Below, piece by piece: positions 31,601 to 42,074 of a stretch of 64,000 nucleotides of DNA (positions are counted from its first letter, which is position 1; every line of letters starts with the position of its first letter). The stretch comes from Triangularia verruculosa. Taxonomy: Eukaryota > Ascomycota > Sordariomycetes > Sordariales > Podosporaceae. The notes under the pieces are model-generated. The model was given only the letters and a program-made list of their open reading frames with translations, had not been told where the DNA came from and ran no database searches. The DNA lies in NCBI GenBank assembly GCA_033296885.1, contig MU863920.1, positions 124,001 through 188,000 of the forward strand. Reading direction: 5' to 3'. Made by a program: the position numbers and the translations under genes.

Positions 31601-32572
31601 ATGTCCTCCCCAAACGAAACCTCGTACATATCCATGTCCCCCACCGCCCTCGCTTCCCGCGGCACCGACGCCTCCCTGATCGGCTCCCACTGCCAATACC
31701 CCCCCTGCAACCAGCTCGACTTCCTCCCCTTCAAATGCCAGTCCTGCGCAAACACGTACTGCTCCGACCACCGCACCGAAGACGGCCACGAATGCGCCCA
31801 GAAAGGCGCCTGGGCCACCCGCCGGCGGCTCGCCGAACAATCCAAGACCTCGCTCGGAGCCCACAAACAAGTCCGGGATCGCGACGTGCTCTACGCCAAA
31901 CCCTGCGCCGAAGACACGTGCAAGACCACCATCGGCACCTCGCTCGTTCCCGGTGTGCACTGCACCGCCTGCCGAAGGGATTACTGCCTTAAGCACCGGC
32001 TGGAGGAAGATCACGACTGCAAATCCAAACCTCCTATCGGTGCGCGAGCGTCGGCGCTGGCGGCGCAGCAGGCGGCGATCACTAGTAAAGCCACGTCCGC
32101 ACTGGAACGACTGAAATTATGGGGAGCGAGCAAGAAGGAACAATACAAGGACTCGAGGGCGGCCAAGGCTGCGGGGCCGAATGGGTTGAACTCAAAGGGG
32201 CAGACAAAAATGGTGGCGGTGAACACGCTCAAGAAGACGGCGAAGGGGGACGTCAAAATTCCGCCCGAGAAGAGGGTGTATTTGTATGTGGAGGCGGAGA
32301 ACGAGACGGCCAAGGCCAAGATACCCAAAGGGGAGTTTTTCTTTAGTCAGGATTGGGTCGTGGGACGGATGCTCGACTCGGCGGCGCAGAGCCTGCAGGT
32401 GCAGAATATCAACAACCGATCGGACAAGGAGGAGGATAAGCTGCGGGTGTTCCATGTGGAAGGGGGGAGGATACTGGACTTTGGAGAGAAGCTGGGGACT
32501 GCGTTGGTGAGTGGGAATACGGTTGTGTTGTTGAGGGGGGTTGGGTCGCCGGAGGATTTGATCAAGGTTTGA
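31601..32572 (+). CDS. CUZ1: AN1 zinc-finger protein, Cuz1/ZFAND1-like
   Basis: Likely homologue of yeast Cuz1 and human ZFAND1, which link the 26S proteasome and Cdc48/p97 during metalloid stress. Single exon, 323 residues. Two AN1-type zinc fingers: the first at about residues 31-66 (CQYPPC, CQSCANTYCSDHRTEDGHEC), the second at about 102-142 (CAEDTC, HCTACRRDYCLKHRLEEDHDC), each with the C-x(4)-C and CxxHxxxxxHxC spacing. After a charged helical linker the C-terminal ~100 residues form a ubiquitin-like segment (VYLYVEAENETAKAKIP, FFFSQDWVVGRMLD, ending VVLLRGVGSPEDLIKV), as in ZFAND1/Cuz1. A second in-frame ATG at residue 12 could be used instead. Confidence 0.88.
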   Translation: MSSPNETSYISMSPTALASRGTDASLIGSHCQYPPCNQLDFLPFKCQSCANTYCSDHRTEDGHECAQKGAWATRRRLAEQSKTSLGAHKQVRDRDVLYAKPCAEDTCKTTIGTSLVPGVHCTACRRDYCLKHRLEEDHDCKSKPPIGARASALAAQQAAITSKATSALERLKLWGASKKEQYKDSRAAKAAGPNGLNSKGQTKMVAVNTLKKTAKGDVKIPPEKRVYLYVEAENETAKAKIPKGEFFFSQDWVVGRMLDSAAQSLQVQNINNRSDKEEDKLRVFHVEGGRILDFGEKLGTALVSGNTVVLLRGVGSPEDLIKV

Positions 32573-32947
32573 GCATTGGTTCTGGTTTGATTTCGAGCGC
32601 ATGGCATGGCGTTGTGTTTTTGAAGTTTCCATCTGTTGTTCATATGCTGCATGGATCCAGTCCGGGGGGTCGGTTAATATACCACTGTACATTCTGTTTC
32701 TCACCAACTCAACACTCCTTGACAGGCGTGATATTTGTCGTTAAATTCCTAAGGGAAGGGTGATGATCGCTATCTCGAGATCTCCATCCATATCCATCGA
32801 TACGAGTCCAGTCCAACCTCCACAACACCAAAATTCCACCTCATCCCCCGCTCAAGAATCCCACAAAGTAGAGATGACCATATGTACAACAACAAAGGAG
32901 AAGAGTTAATCAAGACGGGTATCACACTACAATCCACTCACACATTA
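32573..32947. other. Intergenic, convergent 3' ends
   Basis: 375 bp between the stop codons of the AN1 gene and MTP18. No structure beyond AT-rich 3' UTR-like sequence. Confidence 0.45.
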
Positions 32948-33939
32948 CTACTCCCTCTTCTCCTTGCCACTCGGCAAAGGCTTCTCGCTCAACTGCCTCT
33001 CCCTGCCGATCAGCGGCGCATTCCCCACCGCCTTCTCCCCGCCCCAAGCCTCGAACCCCTTGTGGAACACCCACTCGACCGCATTCTCGACCGGCTTATC
33101 AAAGATCCTCGGCAAAAACGGCACAACCGCCAGCCCCAGCCCAATCGGCCCCCACGTTCTAAGAGTCTGATTCTTGACATCCTTCATCGCCCTGCCAGAG
33201 TACCTCACCACCGAGTGGATCGTAAACGCCGGCAGACCCATACTCGCCAGGCTCTGAAAGATACCCCGCTGCAGCATCACCGTCCTGTAATCCTCCAGCG
33301 GCGACACCGCCGCTCCCGGGGTGGTGACAGCCAGTGATGGTTTGACTGCGGAGGTAGCATCGTGCGTGGCCTCGACACCGAGAAGTTTCTTTTGGTGGGA
33401 GGAGAGCTCGATGGCGGGGTTTAGGAGGCGCTGGTTGTGCCAGTAGGCTTTGTAACCTTCGTACGAGACGTCGCCGAGGATGTAAACCCAGGAGATGCCG
33501 TAGGCGGCGCGGACCAGGTTTGGGTGGGCGACGGGGCGGAAGGATTCGCCAATGTCAGAGGTGTAGGCTACGTAGCGGTGGGCCGAGAGGAGGATGGTGC
33601 GGAGGCGGGAGGCGTAGGCTGCGTAGCGGAGGTTGGAGTCTGTTGAGGGGGGGACGCTTTGTCGAGGGATTGGTGGGTTAGATACCTACCGGTGTGTGGG
33701 GGGAAAGGGAAAGAGACGTACTATCCCTCGTAGAGCTCGTCAAAAAAGTTTTCCTCTTTATCGTTTTTGTCGATGATCTTTTGGAGATCAGCGGGGAGCT
33801 TCTTCGCGTCGGGGAGCTTGGTGCTTGGGTCGAGGTCTTTGGTTGCGCCGGCGACCTTTTTTACGGTTTCGGTGGTGGCATTGTGGACGGTTTTCTGGTC
33901 GGGGGTGGAGGGGGTGGAGGAGGTGAAGGGCCAGACCAT
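32948..33939 (-). CDS. MTP18: Mitochondrial fission process protein Mtp18
   Basis: Inner-membrane protein of the MTP18/MTFP1 family, which promotes mitochondrial fission. Exons 33722-33939 and 32948-33656 give 308 residues. The intron (33657-33721, GTACGT donor) fits the frame only with an AAAG acceptor; the more obvious CAACAG nine codons further on would create a stop at the junction. The core is family-typical: NLRYAAYASRLRTILL, SDIGESFRPVAHPNLVRAAY, GISWVYILGDVSYEGYKAY, which line up with the human protein, followed by a hydrophobic segment (IGLGLAVVPFLPRIFDKPVE) and a charged tail. The first exon is a polar, Lys/Asp-rich arm. Divergent from ATP19, another inner-membrane gene. Confidence 0.9.
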
Positions 33940-34555
33940 TGCGTGTTTGTTTGTGTTCGTTGTTGTCGTTGATGATGGTGTTGGTGGGAGATTGGAAACA
34001 ATGAATCAAGCCGGCACTTTGAGACAGGAGTCGGTTAGAGGGGCTGCGTCGGTTTTTGTAGTAGTCGCAGGATGAGGTCACATGCAAGGGAGAGGGAGAG
34101 AGGCTTGAATCAAGTTTGAATGTGGATGCGATTTGCGATATCACACGAGATTACAGATGAGAACAGGCGTAAAGTTGAGGAGCGCAAATGGGGCTTATTC
34201 TCGTCATCAGCACGAAAAGCTTCGCAAGGTGTGGTGACGTCGTTCCTTCGGTTCACCGGGATTTAGTGTACGTAGTGGATAGACAGGATGATAAGCATCT
34301 TATCTGATTGCGGCTCTTACACCAATTCAACTTAACTGGGTGTCCGTGCGCCAGTAGTCATTGCCTGGTGGCAGTTGGTAAGAATTCTGGCAAAATCTCG
34401 GCTGTTTAGCTTGACGACGGAGCTTGGCCAATTCAACATTTCGTTGCTGCCGCCGTCACAACACCCACTGCGTCGTTTTCAGCCTTCCTCTACACCAGCC
34501 AAACAACAGTCAACCCGAGTTTCCCCCTCGAAAAAAAACACAACCTCTATTCAAA
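33940..34555. promoter_or_regulatory. Shared promoter region, MTP18 / ATP19
   Basis: 616 bp between divergent start codons of two mitochondrial inner-membrane genes. No named element is claimed. Confidence 0.5.
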
Positions 34556-34977
34556 ATGGGTGCCCAGATGTACAACGTTTTCGGCAAGCAGGTTGCTTCG
34601 CAATACGTCAGTTTGCTCCCTTCTGTTTTTTGACAGCTCTTCCGACATGATCCGAACGGTCCCCGACGAGCACCTACTCCATCCCTTCCTCCGATCGCGA
34701 CAACGACGAACCAATTGCTAACGTATATGATACAAAACAGCTCTCCATGGGTGTCCTCGCCACCCTCTTCGCCGGTGTCGCCCTTGCCACCTCCGGCGGC
34801 AGCGCTGCTAAGCCCACCACCCCCGGCGCTACCCCGCCAATCAACGCCTCCAGCTCCGACGAGGCCGACTTCATCAAGTAATACACCCTCTTTTTCACCA
34901 CTGAGATTAGGTTCTAACCAGAGCTTGTTGCTGTCAACAGGAAGTTCCTTGAGCAGGAGGGCGAGAAGAAGAACTAG
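34556..34977 (+). CDS. ATP19: ATP synthase subunit k
   Basis: Small membrane subunit of the F1Fo-ATP synthase that stabilises dimers in the inner membrane. Three exons, 34556-34606, 34741-34877 and 34941-34977, give only 74 residues, the family size (yeast Atp19 is 68). The start MGAQMYNVFGKQVASQY resembles yeast MGAAYHFMGKAI; then one membrane segment (LSMGVLATLFAGVALATS), a short polar stretch, and the conserved end EADFIKKFLEQEGEKKN, comparable to yeast DEEKFIENYLKKHSEK. Introns use GTCAGT and GTAATA donors with AACAG and CAACAG acceptors. Too short and too split to show as a long frame. Confidence 0.93.
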
Positions 34978-36275
34978 ATGGATTGTGTCGAGGGTTTGCT
35001 GGATAGACGAAGCGGACATACACCACGGGTCACGGCTGTCATGGGATATTGCGGGGACTCATGATTTGGGTGGTGGTTTAAGAAGCAAGCATGCACTTTT
35101 GTTGGCTTTCTGCTGTTCATTCTCACGGGGCTTGCACTGCCGATGTGGGAAGTGTACATATACATCATCATCAGCAAGGAGGTGGTAGGATGGAATCAGA
35201 CCAAAAACAGCAAAATGTTTATTGGCTGCTCGATTTACGGCTGTGGTGCGCCTTGTCACTGGTGAGCTGTTTGAGACTATGAACATATGACTTGAGAGGT
35301 TGCTCACAGCTGCCTTCAGGCCGGGTGTCTCCCAGCAATGGTGAAGCCAGTCCGAGTCGTCCTCGCCGTCATCACTCTCCAGTATGTGTCTGTTTGGGCC
35401 GGCGGTTTATGACCGTTCGTGCGAAGAACTGCTTCCTGATGTCACGTTTCATGGCCCAACGCAGACACAACATAGCAGGCAAAGGATGGGCCAGTACCCC
35501 CCAACTACATCACCGAGCGCATCGTCCTCGCTCATATATGTCAGTCTTCCTATATCCATCATTGACATCGTTAGGCCACATCTACGCCAACGTGTCGCCG
35601 TCTAACTGCAGCTCACCGTTGGAGCGGTATAATATCTGGAGTAGTCGGAGAGAACCAACTAGACTTTGTATTGCCATTCGGGTGACGCCAGTGCTTTGGG
35701 GCATTTCTCCCAGTAGTCCCTTCTGTTTGAGGCGGGAGTAAGCAGTGTCTGCGGGAAGTTCCACTCCCTTTTCACCATTAGCCCATTGCTCCATTGTTCC
35801 ATTACCTCAATACCCCTTTTCACTTTACCCCTTTTCACCTTTTCACCTTTTCACCTTTTCACCTTTTCACCTTTTCACCTTTACCTCTGTCAACTATAAC
35901 GCCTATGGCACACATGGCTATCCTCCATGCCAATTGCTACTGTCCAGCAACACGTTTACCGTTCCTTTCCATAACCCTACAGACCGGATTTCACCAAAAC
36001 CTCCCGAGGTCGGCCTACAACGCCGTAGTGTGTCGAGTCAGCTAGTCAATCTAGCGTTCCAACATCTCATCATCTGTACCACGATATACAAGAAGAGGTA
36101 ACTATCTGACTCTCAAACAAACATTCTTTCTTGTCTTGCACTGCCAAAACTCTGTGTCAGTCTCCTGATCAAGCACTGTAACACCACGTACATCCCACAC
36201 TCATCCCTGGCACTGGCAGCTGTCACGCTCAGTGCAGTTCTCGGCAATACTGAACCGTATTGCCGCCCCTTCCCC
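34978..36275. other. Intergenic, 1.3 kb, with TTTTCACC minisatellite
   Basis: No supported gene. An 8-bp tandem repeat (TTTTCACC, about seven units) lies at about 35831-35885. The last ~150 bp may belong to the 5' part of the cysteine-rich secreted protein gene. Confidence 0.5.
35831..35885. repeat. TTTTCACC minisatellite
   Basis: About seven head-to-tail copies of TTTTCACC, the first and last imperfect. Confidence 0.85.
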
Positions 36276-36887
36276 TTGAAACCCTTCATCGACCCCCCTC
36301 ATGTCAAACAACTCCCCCTCTTCTGCTCCGTCCTTCCCCAATGCCTCCTCACCCTCCCTGAAATTATTGCTTTGTGCAATGATATCCTGGCTGCCCCTGT
36401 CCCCCGCGCAGCAACTGTCATGGAGACCGCCACTGACTACACCTTCAAGACGATCTTTATTGGTACAACCGAGACGGTGTTTCGATGTTCTACCACTGTG
36501 GATGGCTTTACTGGGTTGGTGCCGAGGGAGACGGGGGTGGCGGCCACAAAGGCTGATGTTGACGTTTGGTTCGAGGGTCTTGATTTTGCGGATGTTACCA
36601 AGATTTGCGGTTGCGTGAGGCCCGGGTCTGCTGCGGCTGCGGTTACGACTACGAGGACAAAGACGGAGGTGATTACGGTGAGGAGGGAATAATGATAGGG
36701 TATTGGAGGGGAGTGAATACTGATGATGAGGTTGTAGGATACGGAGTACACACAGTACTTCACCACTTGTGTGACGACCTGCCTTGCCAATGGGCAGCCG
36801 TGTGCGGTGCCGCCGGCGCGGAATAGTTGCTGCGGGGTTTGCTCTCAGTCCGTTCTTGGTACCACTGGGACGTGCATTTTGGGATAG
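36276..36887 (+). CDS. Secreted cysteine-rich protein, knottin-like C terminus
   Basis: The last intron is 36679-36737 (GTGAGG...GTTGTAG). After it, 49 residues carry seven cysteines: C-x3-C-x6-C-x8-CC-x2-C-x10-C. The last six, with the adjacent CC pair, have the spacing of an inhibitor cystine knot. The exon before it reads VMETATDYTFKTIFIGTTET and KICGCVRPG, with codon use of a real gene. The 5' end is unresolved: the frame stays open upstream of 36276 through SLALAAVTLSAVLG, which looks like a signal-peptide core, but no ATG is in frame there, so an upstream exon is probable; the first in-frame ATG is at 36420. Likely extracellular; function unknown. A long minus-strand frame over the same bases is a shadow. 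Confidence 0.55.
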
Positions 36888-36977
36888 AGGAGGAGTAGGG
36901 TACATATGGTTGGGAAAAGGAAACGGTCTCATCAAACTTTATGTGTTAAGTCTGTGACAAAGTCTTGCATTTTTCAC

Positions 36978-38410
36978 TCATTTCAACCACCTCCTAGCCT
37001 GATTAATCCCCCAGCAAGGCGACTCCGGCAATCGTTGACTCGCTTCACTCCCGCTCTCAAACCTGTTCATTCTCGGCAGATCCAACATGTCCAAATCAAC
37101 CACCCCTGGCCCAGCCCACAGCTCCGTTCCTCCTGTCTCACCTGCCTCCAAATCTGTATCCCTGTCCTTTTGGCTCACTACTGTCTTCTCAGTAACACTC
37201 AACGGATACAGCTTATTTCCCTCCTCCTTCAATCTCCTACTCTCAAGCTCCCTCTCATCCACGTTTTCCTGCTGGGCGGCCTCGGCCTTACTCCCCCCTT
37301 CGCCATCGTCGCTCTCCATGGCGACTTTGGCGCCCCCCTGGGATTTCCGTTTGATCTCGTGATACAAAGCCGGCATGGCGGGCATACAAGCACAAACGAT
37401 GGATAAGTTGGCTTCCAGCGCTCCCAGAAGCGCGGTAATGCCGGCGTACTCGGTGAAGTTGGTCAGCATCCAGTCCTCCATGTTGTTGTAGACTAGTCGG
37501 GTGATTGATACACCGCAGATTCTGTGTCTTATTGTCAGCAATGTTACAGCTCATGTGGGTAAAGGGTGACGTACACGATTCCAACGGAGAACAGCACCCA
37601 CAATCCCACTGTATAAATTGATTAGTATACATCAACCCCAGGCCATGATGAATCGGATATTGAAGAAGAAGAAGTGGTAAACATGGGATATATCGGCAAG
37701 AAAAAAAGAGTGACCTACACTTCCTCCTCGTCGGCATACTCCTCAACCCCCAAATCACCCCCGTCGGCAGCAACAAGATCAAACAATCCAATATCGCCCC
37801 CACTCCAGCCTGCGCCACATAAAAGTTGCTCGTCTCGATGCACACATAATCCGGATTGCTGACCTTGTCCCAGTTCGCGGCAAACGGCCTGCACCCTGCC
37901 AACGACACAATCACAAACGAGAGCCCGTACCCGGTCGTCAGCGCCATGAGGACGTAATCGCAGACGACGAACCAGTAGTACGCCGAGAACACGGTCAGGA
38001 AGTAAGAGAGGAGGGAGATCTTGACTAGGGTCACGGAGAGGGAGCCGAAGACGCCTATGGCTATGAATTGCTTGGCGGAGAAGAGGAGTTCATCCGGGGT
38101 GACGGTGGTGGAGACTTGGCCTACGCCGCCGTGGGTGATGGTGAAGTTTTCCGAGGTTACGAGGGCTAGGGTGAAGATCTGGGGAGTGGGTTAGTTAGGA
38201 TGGCGGTGGGTGGGTGAGGCGGGATGGGACGGGATGAAGGGTACCTACCCATGAGGCGATGATGGAGTATTCTGACAGTCGCATCTTGGTGCCGCGGAGG
38301 GACTGGGCGTAGAATCTCAAGGCGACGGCTGTGAAGGAGAGGAGCAAGCCGACGCTGTTGACGGCTAGGACTGTAGTTGGAAAAGCCATGCGGACGTTGT
38401 AGGGAGCCAT
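36978..38410 (-). CDS. Pth11-like rhodopsin-fold membrane protein
   Basis: Seven-helix plasma-membrane protein of the fungal rhodopsin family (PF20684; Pth11-like GPCR relatives), without a CFEM domain. Four exons: 38249-38410, 37719-38178, 37575-37608 and 36978-37521, giving 399 residues. Exon 3 is only 34 nt. Hydrophobic segments are evident in exon 1 (VLAVNSVGLLLSFTAVAL), exon 2 (FIAIGVFGSLSVTLVKISLL, LMALTTGYGLSFVIVSLAG, VGAILDCLILLLPTGVIWGL), across exons 3-4 (LGLWVLFSVGIVICGVSITR) and in exon 4. Family marks include the DCLILLLP stretch and a short loop RPFAANWD. The cytoplasmic C-terminal tail (about 130 residues) is polar and acidic, with likely phosphorylation sites. Ligand and pathway unknown; it may or may not relate to the adjacent cluster. 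Confidence 0.85.
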
Positions 38411-39656
38411 GATGCGAGAGGATTACGGCCGATCCCGGGCAGAACGATGCGGTGGTCTGTTTCGTTTCATGAACTGGGCGATATCAATAGACCAAATGAC
38501 TGTCTCCAGCGTGGTTTTGACAATAAATGGTGTGGTAAGGCGGCGCTCGCGAGCTCACTTCCCCTCCCGAGAGACTCTTCCGTGATAACCGGCGCGGTGC
38601 CGAAATATTGCGGTCCTCCATGGTTATCTGGTTTGTTATCCCCCTCCATAGGCAACCTAGAGCTTCAGCGTCGGCGGATTTGAGGCTGACAGGCGGTCAG
38701 ATTTCTCGCACGTTGTGCTGCAGGCTGACGATGGTAGTTTCATGGCGATGTACCTTTGGTGAAGCTGTGCCACAACCATACTCGCTCGCGGAAGGTCCGG
38801 GAGAAGAAGGACCAATACTACCCCACACAACGAGGTGGGACGGGCCTCTCCATCCGACTTTCTGCTGCGTGGGACTTTGGAATCATTGTCTGGTCCCATC
38901 TAGAAGAATCTTTGTAATCGTATGGCGACAGAGGTAGACGGACAAGGACTGTGATAACCCTGCATGTTGATCATCCCAGATAACCTTACGGTAGGATACT
39001 GGGGTCGGGAACGGCTTCTAACAGGTATACGGTTCCCTGGCTATGCGACACTTCCAGTTGTTAAAGAGAAATCTGCTCTAGGTTTAGGCCAGTTATGATA
39101 TGTGTCGTGATGCTTGCCATTGATTGCTGTGTACCTTCAGCTCGTCTCCGAAGATTAGTCTATTCAGTTACCTATCATGGTATGATTTGCGAGATCTTAG
39201 GCAAATGCAGGGGAAGCTCTGGCGTTTTGTTGCAGATAGAGTAGATAAAGCTATTGTAGCTTCGGGATCTTCGGGAGCGGCACGCCAACCTGTATCCTAT
39301 GTTGCATATGCAAGCTTATGCACTTAGTCGAAAGCGGCTCGACCACTCAAAGGTCTATTCGGTGAATGCATTGGGTCAGAGGAACATTTTTGTGTGACGT
39401 GACAGCCCGGTTTCCGTTCTCTGATTCTTGGTTCTGGTATTTTATAGGGTAGCTGATGAGAACATACGCCGCAATCCTGCTGGTGGTCTCTTTGTCGAGC
39501 ATCTGCAGGAGTTGAGGTGTTCTGGGACTTCTGTAGTACGAAAGTGATGACGGCGTTGCGGCATGGAGAAGATTCGATATTCGAAATTCAGTATAAAGGT
39601 GTATCTTGCAGATGCCGGATGTGCTGAAGCGATTCACCCTCTGTGTTAGAAAGGTC
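38411..39656. other. Intergenic, 1.2 kb, left edge of the cluster
   Basis: No convincing gene. Small frames on both strands lack splice or domain support. It holds the divergent promoters of the Pth11-like gene and the methyltransferase. Confidence 0.5.
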
Positions 39657-40777
39657 ATGGCGGGTGAAATAAATCAAGACGAAGCGTATATTCTCGGGAG
39701 GGGCTTTTCAGCTAATGCCAGGTGAGTCCAAAGATCTATGAAGCTTCCTATCTCGGACTGATCAAATGGTGCTCCAGACTCAACCTGCAGTACTTTCTTT
39801 GGAAAGATGGCGGATTCTCCCTGCACCCAAGGATTCCAGCCGATGGCGAAAACTTGCGGGTCGCGGAGATAGGAGTGGGCACCGGGTATAGTTTCATCTC
39901 CAGTTCTTTCACCCTTCCTCACCCACTATTCCTGTCAGCCATGCAGGTGAAACGCGTCACGACTTACACCATATGTCCCTGCAGGATCTGGCTTGTAGAC
40001 CTTGCCCGTTCTCTCCCGACTTCGGCAAGGATCGACGGCTTTGATATCGACCTGACGCAATGCCCTCCCAAGGAATGGCTACCAAGAAATGTCTCAGTCT
40101 ATAACGTTGACTGTTTGGCGCCACTGCCTGAATACCTACTCGGGAGTTATGACATCGTTCATATTCAGTTGTTTCATCTGGCGGTTCACAACAATGACCC
40201 GGCGCCAATAATTCAGAATCTGGTCAAGCTGCTGAGTGAGTGTTCCGTTCTTTGGCTCCGGACACTGACACTTGGGTTCAGTACTGACTTCTTTCATGGG
40301 CAGAGCCTGGGGGCTGGATTTCTTGGGGAGAGATTGACTACAGTGGGTGGAAGATTGTCCGGACGAAAGAAGGAATTGAGACTGAGGATAACTTGTCACC
40401 GTTGCTGGAAATGATTGGCACGCTAGGTGGTACGAAGCCAAATTGGACAACTGATGAGTAGGTATTCCTCTCTTCGCCAACTTGAGTCTCAACTTACGTC
40501 TTTCAGCTGGCCCATCAGACTTCCGGAATTCTTCAAAGAAAATGGCTTGGTGAACATTGAAACAGACAATCGTCCCTTTCCTTTGGAGCTATTGCCCTTT
40601 CAGCTTGACACCGCTTTGATGGCATCGGAAGAGGTCAGTTACAAGGTCCTGGACCGCATGGATGGCAACTTGGCTAGCCGGTGTAGGGAGCTGATCACTG
40701 CAAGTTTCTGCAATAGGCAGAGATTGGCCTATAATGTTGGGCGACTGACTGTTATCGGACAGAGGCCAGCTCAGTAA
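39657..40777 (+). CDS. SAM-dependent methyltransferase, LaeA/UMTA type
   Basis: Class I methyltransferase of the fungal secondary-metabolism type. Five exons: 39657-39721, 39778-39885, 39985-40235, 40304-40457 and 40507-40777, giving 282 residues. The spliced start MAGEINQDEAYILGRGF runs into ARLNLQYFLW, typical of the group. SAM motif I is LRVAEIGVGTGIWLVDLA, completed only by removing the 39886-39984 intron. Motif II is IDGFDIDL, followed by YDIVHIQLF and the KPGGWISWGEIDY loop. All introns have GT donors and AG acceptors and keep the frame. Position at the left end of a PKS cluster suggests a tailoring enzyme, although LaeA-like regulators share this fold; being small and cluster-linked favours tailoring. 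Acceptor atom unknown. Confidence 0.85.
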
Positions 40778-40849
40778 TAGAGGGCTTTTGTAGGCCGGTC
40801 GAATTCAATTCTCAGTAAAACTATGTAGTTGACGTGTTGCGTCCCTTGC

Positions 40850-41623
40850 TCACTCGAGCCGAAATGGCCTGTTTGCCTCTTCGATCAGTGTTTGTGCTGT
40901 CCATTCAGGTTGACTGATGAAAGGCGAGTGTCCGGTCTCAACCTTGATGAGATTGTCAATCTTGTGGGAACCGCTGGCCATCGCTGAGTCAAAAATATAC
41001 TGTGCCGCAAAAACAGTGGCCGGTCTGTCGCCAGTGGTAAGGATGTACGTCGTCGGAATATAGCGCCAAGCAGCATGGGTGGTGGTACTCCAGAATGCCC
41101 CCAGACTTTGCGGACGCAGTTCCTTGGCCAGTCCGGCAACTGTCTCATCATCCAGGTCTTGATAGAACATGCCTTTGACATCCTCAGCATTAATAGTTAC
41201 AATCCCATCGTCAAGGTTGGTGACCATCTCAGGCAGCATGTTATCGCGAGTGCCTTCTGGCGAGTGTTGAAAGCCTTCGGGCACGATGAACGCAGTGATG
41301 TAGATGAGTCTGACAACTCCGCCCTTCATCCGGTTGGAAGTACATGTCTCCTTGTCCAATCCTTCCAGAGCTGTGCCGCCAGTCATTCCGCTGAAGCTGT
41401 GTGTAACCACAACGACGTCATCCTCCTCGACAAGCTCCGAAACAGTTTGACGGATTGTTTTCACATCCTCAGACCAGTCCGGTGTAGGTGGTATGGAGCC
41501 GGAGGATGGCAGCGCAGGCGCAACGGCCCGATAGCCTGCCTTGTCGAGCTCGAGAATGACACGGCTCCAGCAGCTCGGACTGTGCCACGCACCATGAAGA
41601 AGGACGAAAACGGGCTTGGCCAT
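40850..41623 (-). CDS. Alpha/beta hydrolase (AB hydrolase 6 type)
   Basis: Soluble hydrolase of 257 residues, single exon, starting at the ATG 41621-41623. It opens PVFVLLHGAWHSPSCW, with the oxyanion-hole HGAW motif. The nucleophile elbow is VVVTHSFSGMTGG: Ser in H-S-F-S-G, a variant of GxSxG with Thr-His replacing the usual Gly-His start. The catalytic His is likely in VETGHSPFISQPE near the C terminus, and the acid may be the Asp in TTGDRPAT. The family includes esterases, lactonases and C-C hydrolases; in a PKS cluster it could hydrolyse or cyclise an intermediate. Convergent with the methyltransferase, 72 bp apart. Confidence 0.87.
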   Translation of the reverse strand: MAKPVFVLLHGAWHSPSCWSRVILELDKAGYRAVAPALPSSGSIPPTPDWSEDVKTIRQTVSELVEEDDVVVVTHSFSGMTGGTALEGLDKETCTSNRMKGGVVRLIYITAFIVPEGFQHSPEGTRDNMLPEMVTNLDDGIVTINAEDVKGMFYQDLDDETVAGLAKELRPQSLGAFWSTTTHAAWRYIPTTYILTTGDRPATVFAAQYIFDSAMASGSHKIDNLIKVETGHSPFISQPEWTAQTLIEEANRPFRLE

Positions 41624-42074
41624 GATGGCGGATTCCGGTCAGAGGATGCGGATTGCAGGATGAGTGGCTTCAGGCGACGGCGTGGAGGGCAAAGCGAGGA
41701 TAAGACGGGAGCCGGACAGGAATGTCAGCACTTACAAACCCAAATTCGTATTCTCATGGGCTTCAATTCCCAGTGGGGGAGGTACGGCCGCCAAATATGA
41801 CAGCTACCGAAGCCGGGAACGGGATTGATGCTGTGCCCAGGTACCGGGCGTTGGGCCGGACCCGGGGGTCCTTTTGTACCGATCGTGCCGATCGTGCCTC
41901 GGAAGTCAGATTCTGCGTCACACCCGTGGACATCCCGTGGTTCAATCAGGGATTGACTTTTGAGAAGCTATTGCAGTAGATTGCACCTACCAAGGAAGGA
42001 GCAGACATGCATTCCCCCCACCTTCCATCATTGTTTCAATGCCAGGCAGCAGCGCAGCCCCCCACCAACATCCA
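41624..42074. other. Intergenic, hydrolase promoter
   Basis: 451 bp with no gene. It contains a GATCGTGCCGATCGTGCC short direct repeat near 41882. Confidence 0.45.

Noticed and set aside
36201..36935. 244-codon minus-strand ORF
   Set aside because: Composition is rich in Arg, Pro, His and Ser as expected from a shadow; the plus strand has splice sites and a cysteine pattern that explain the same bases.
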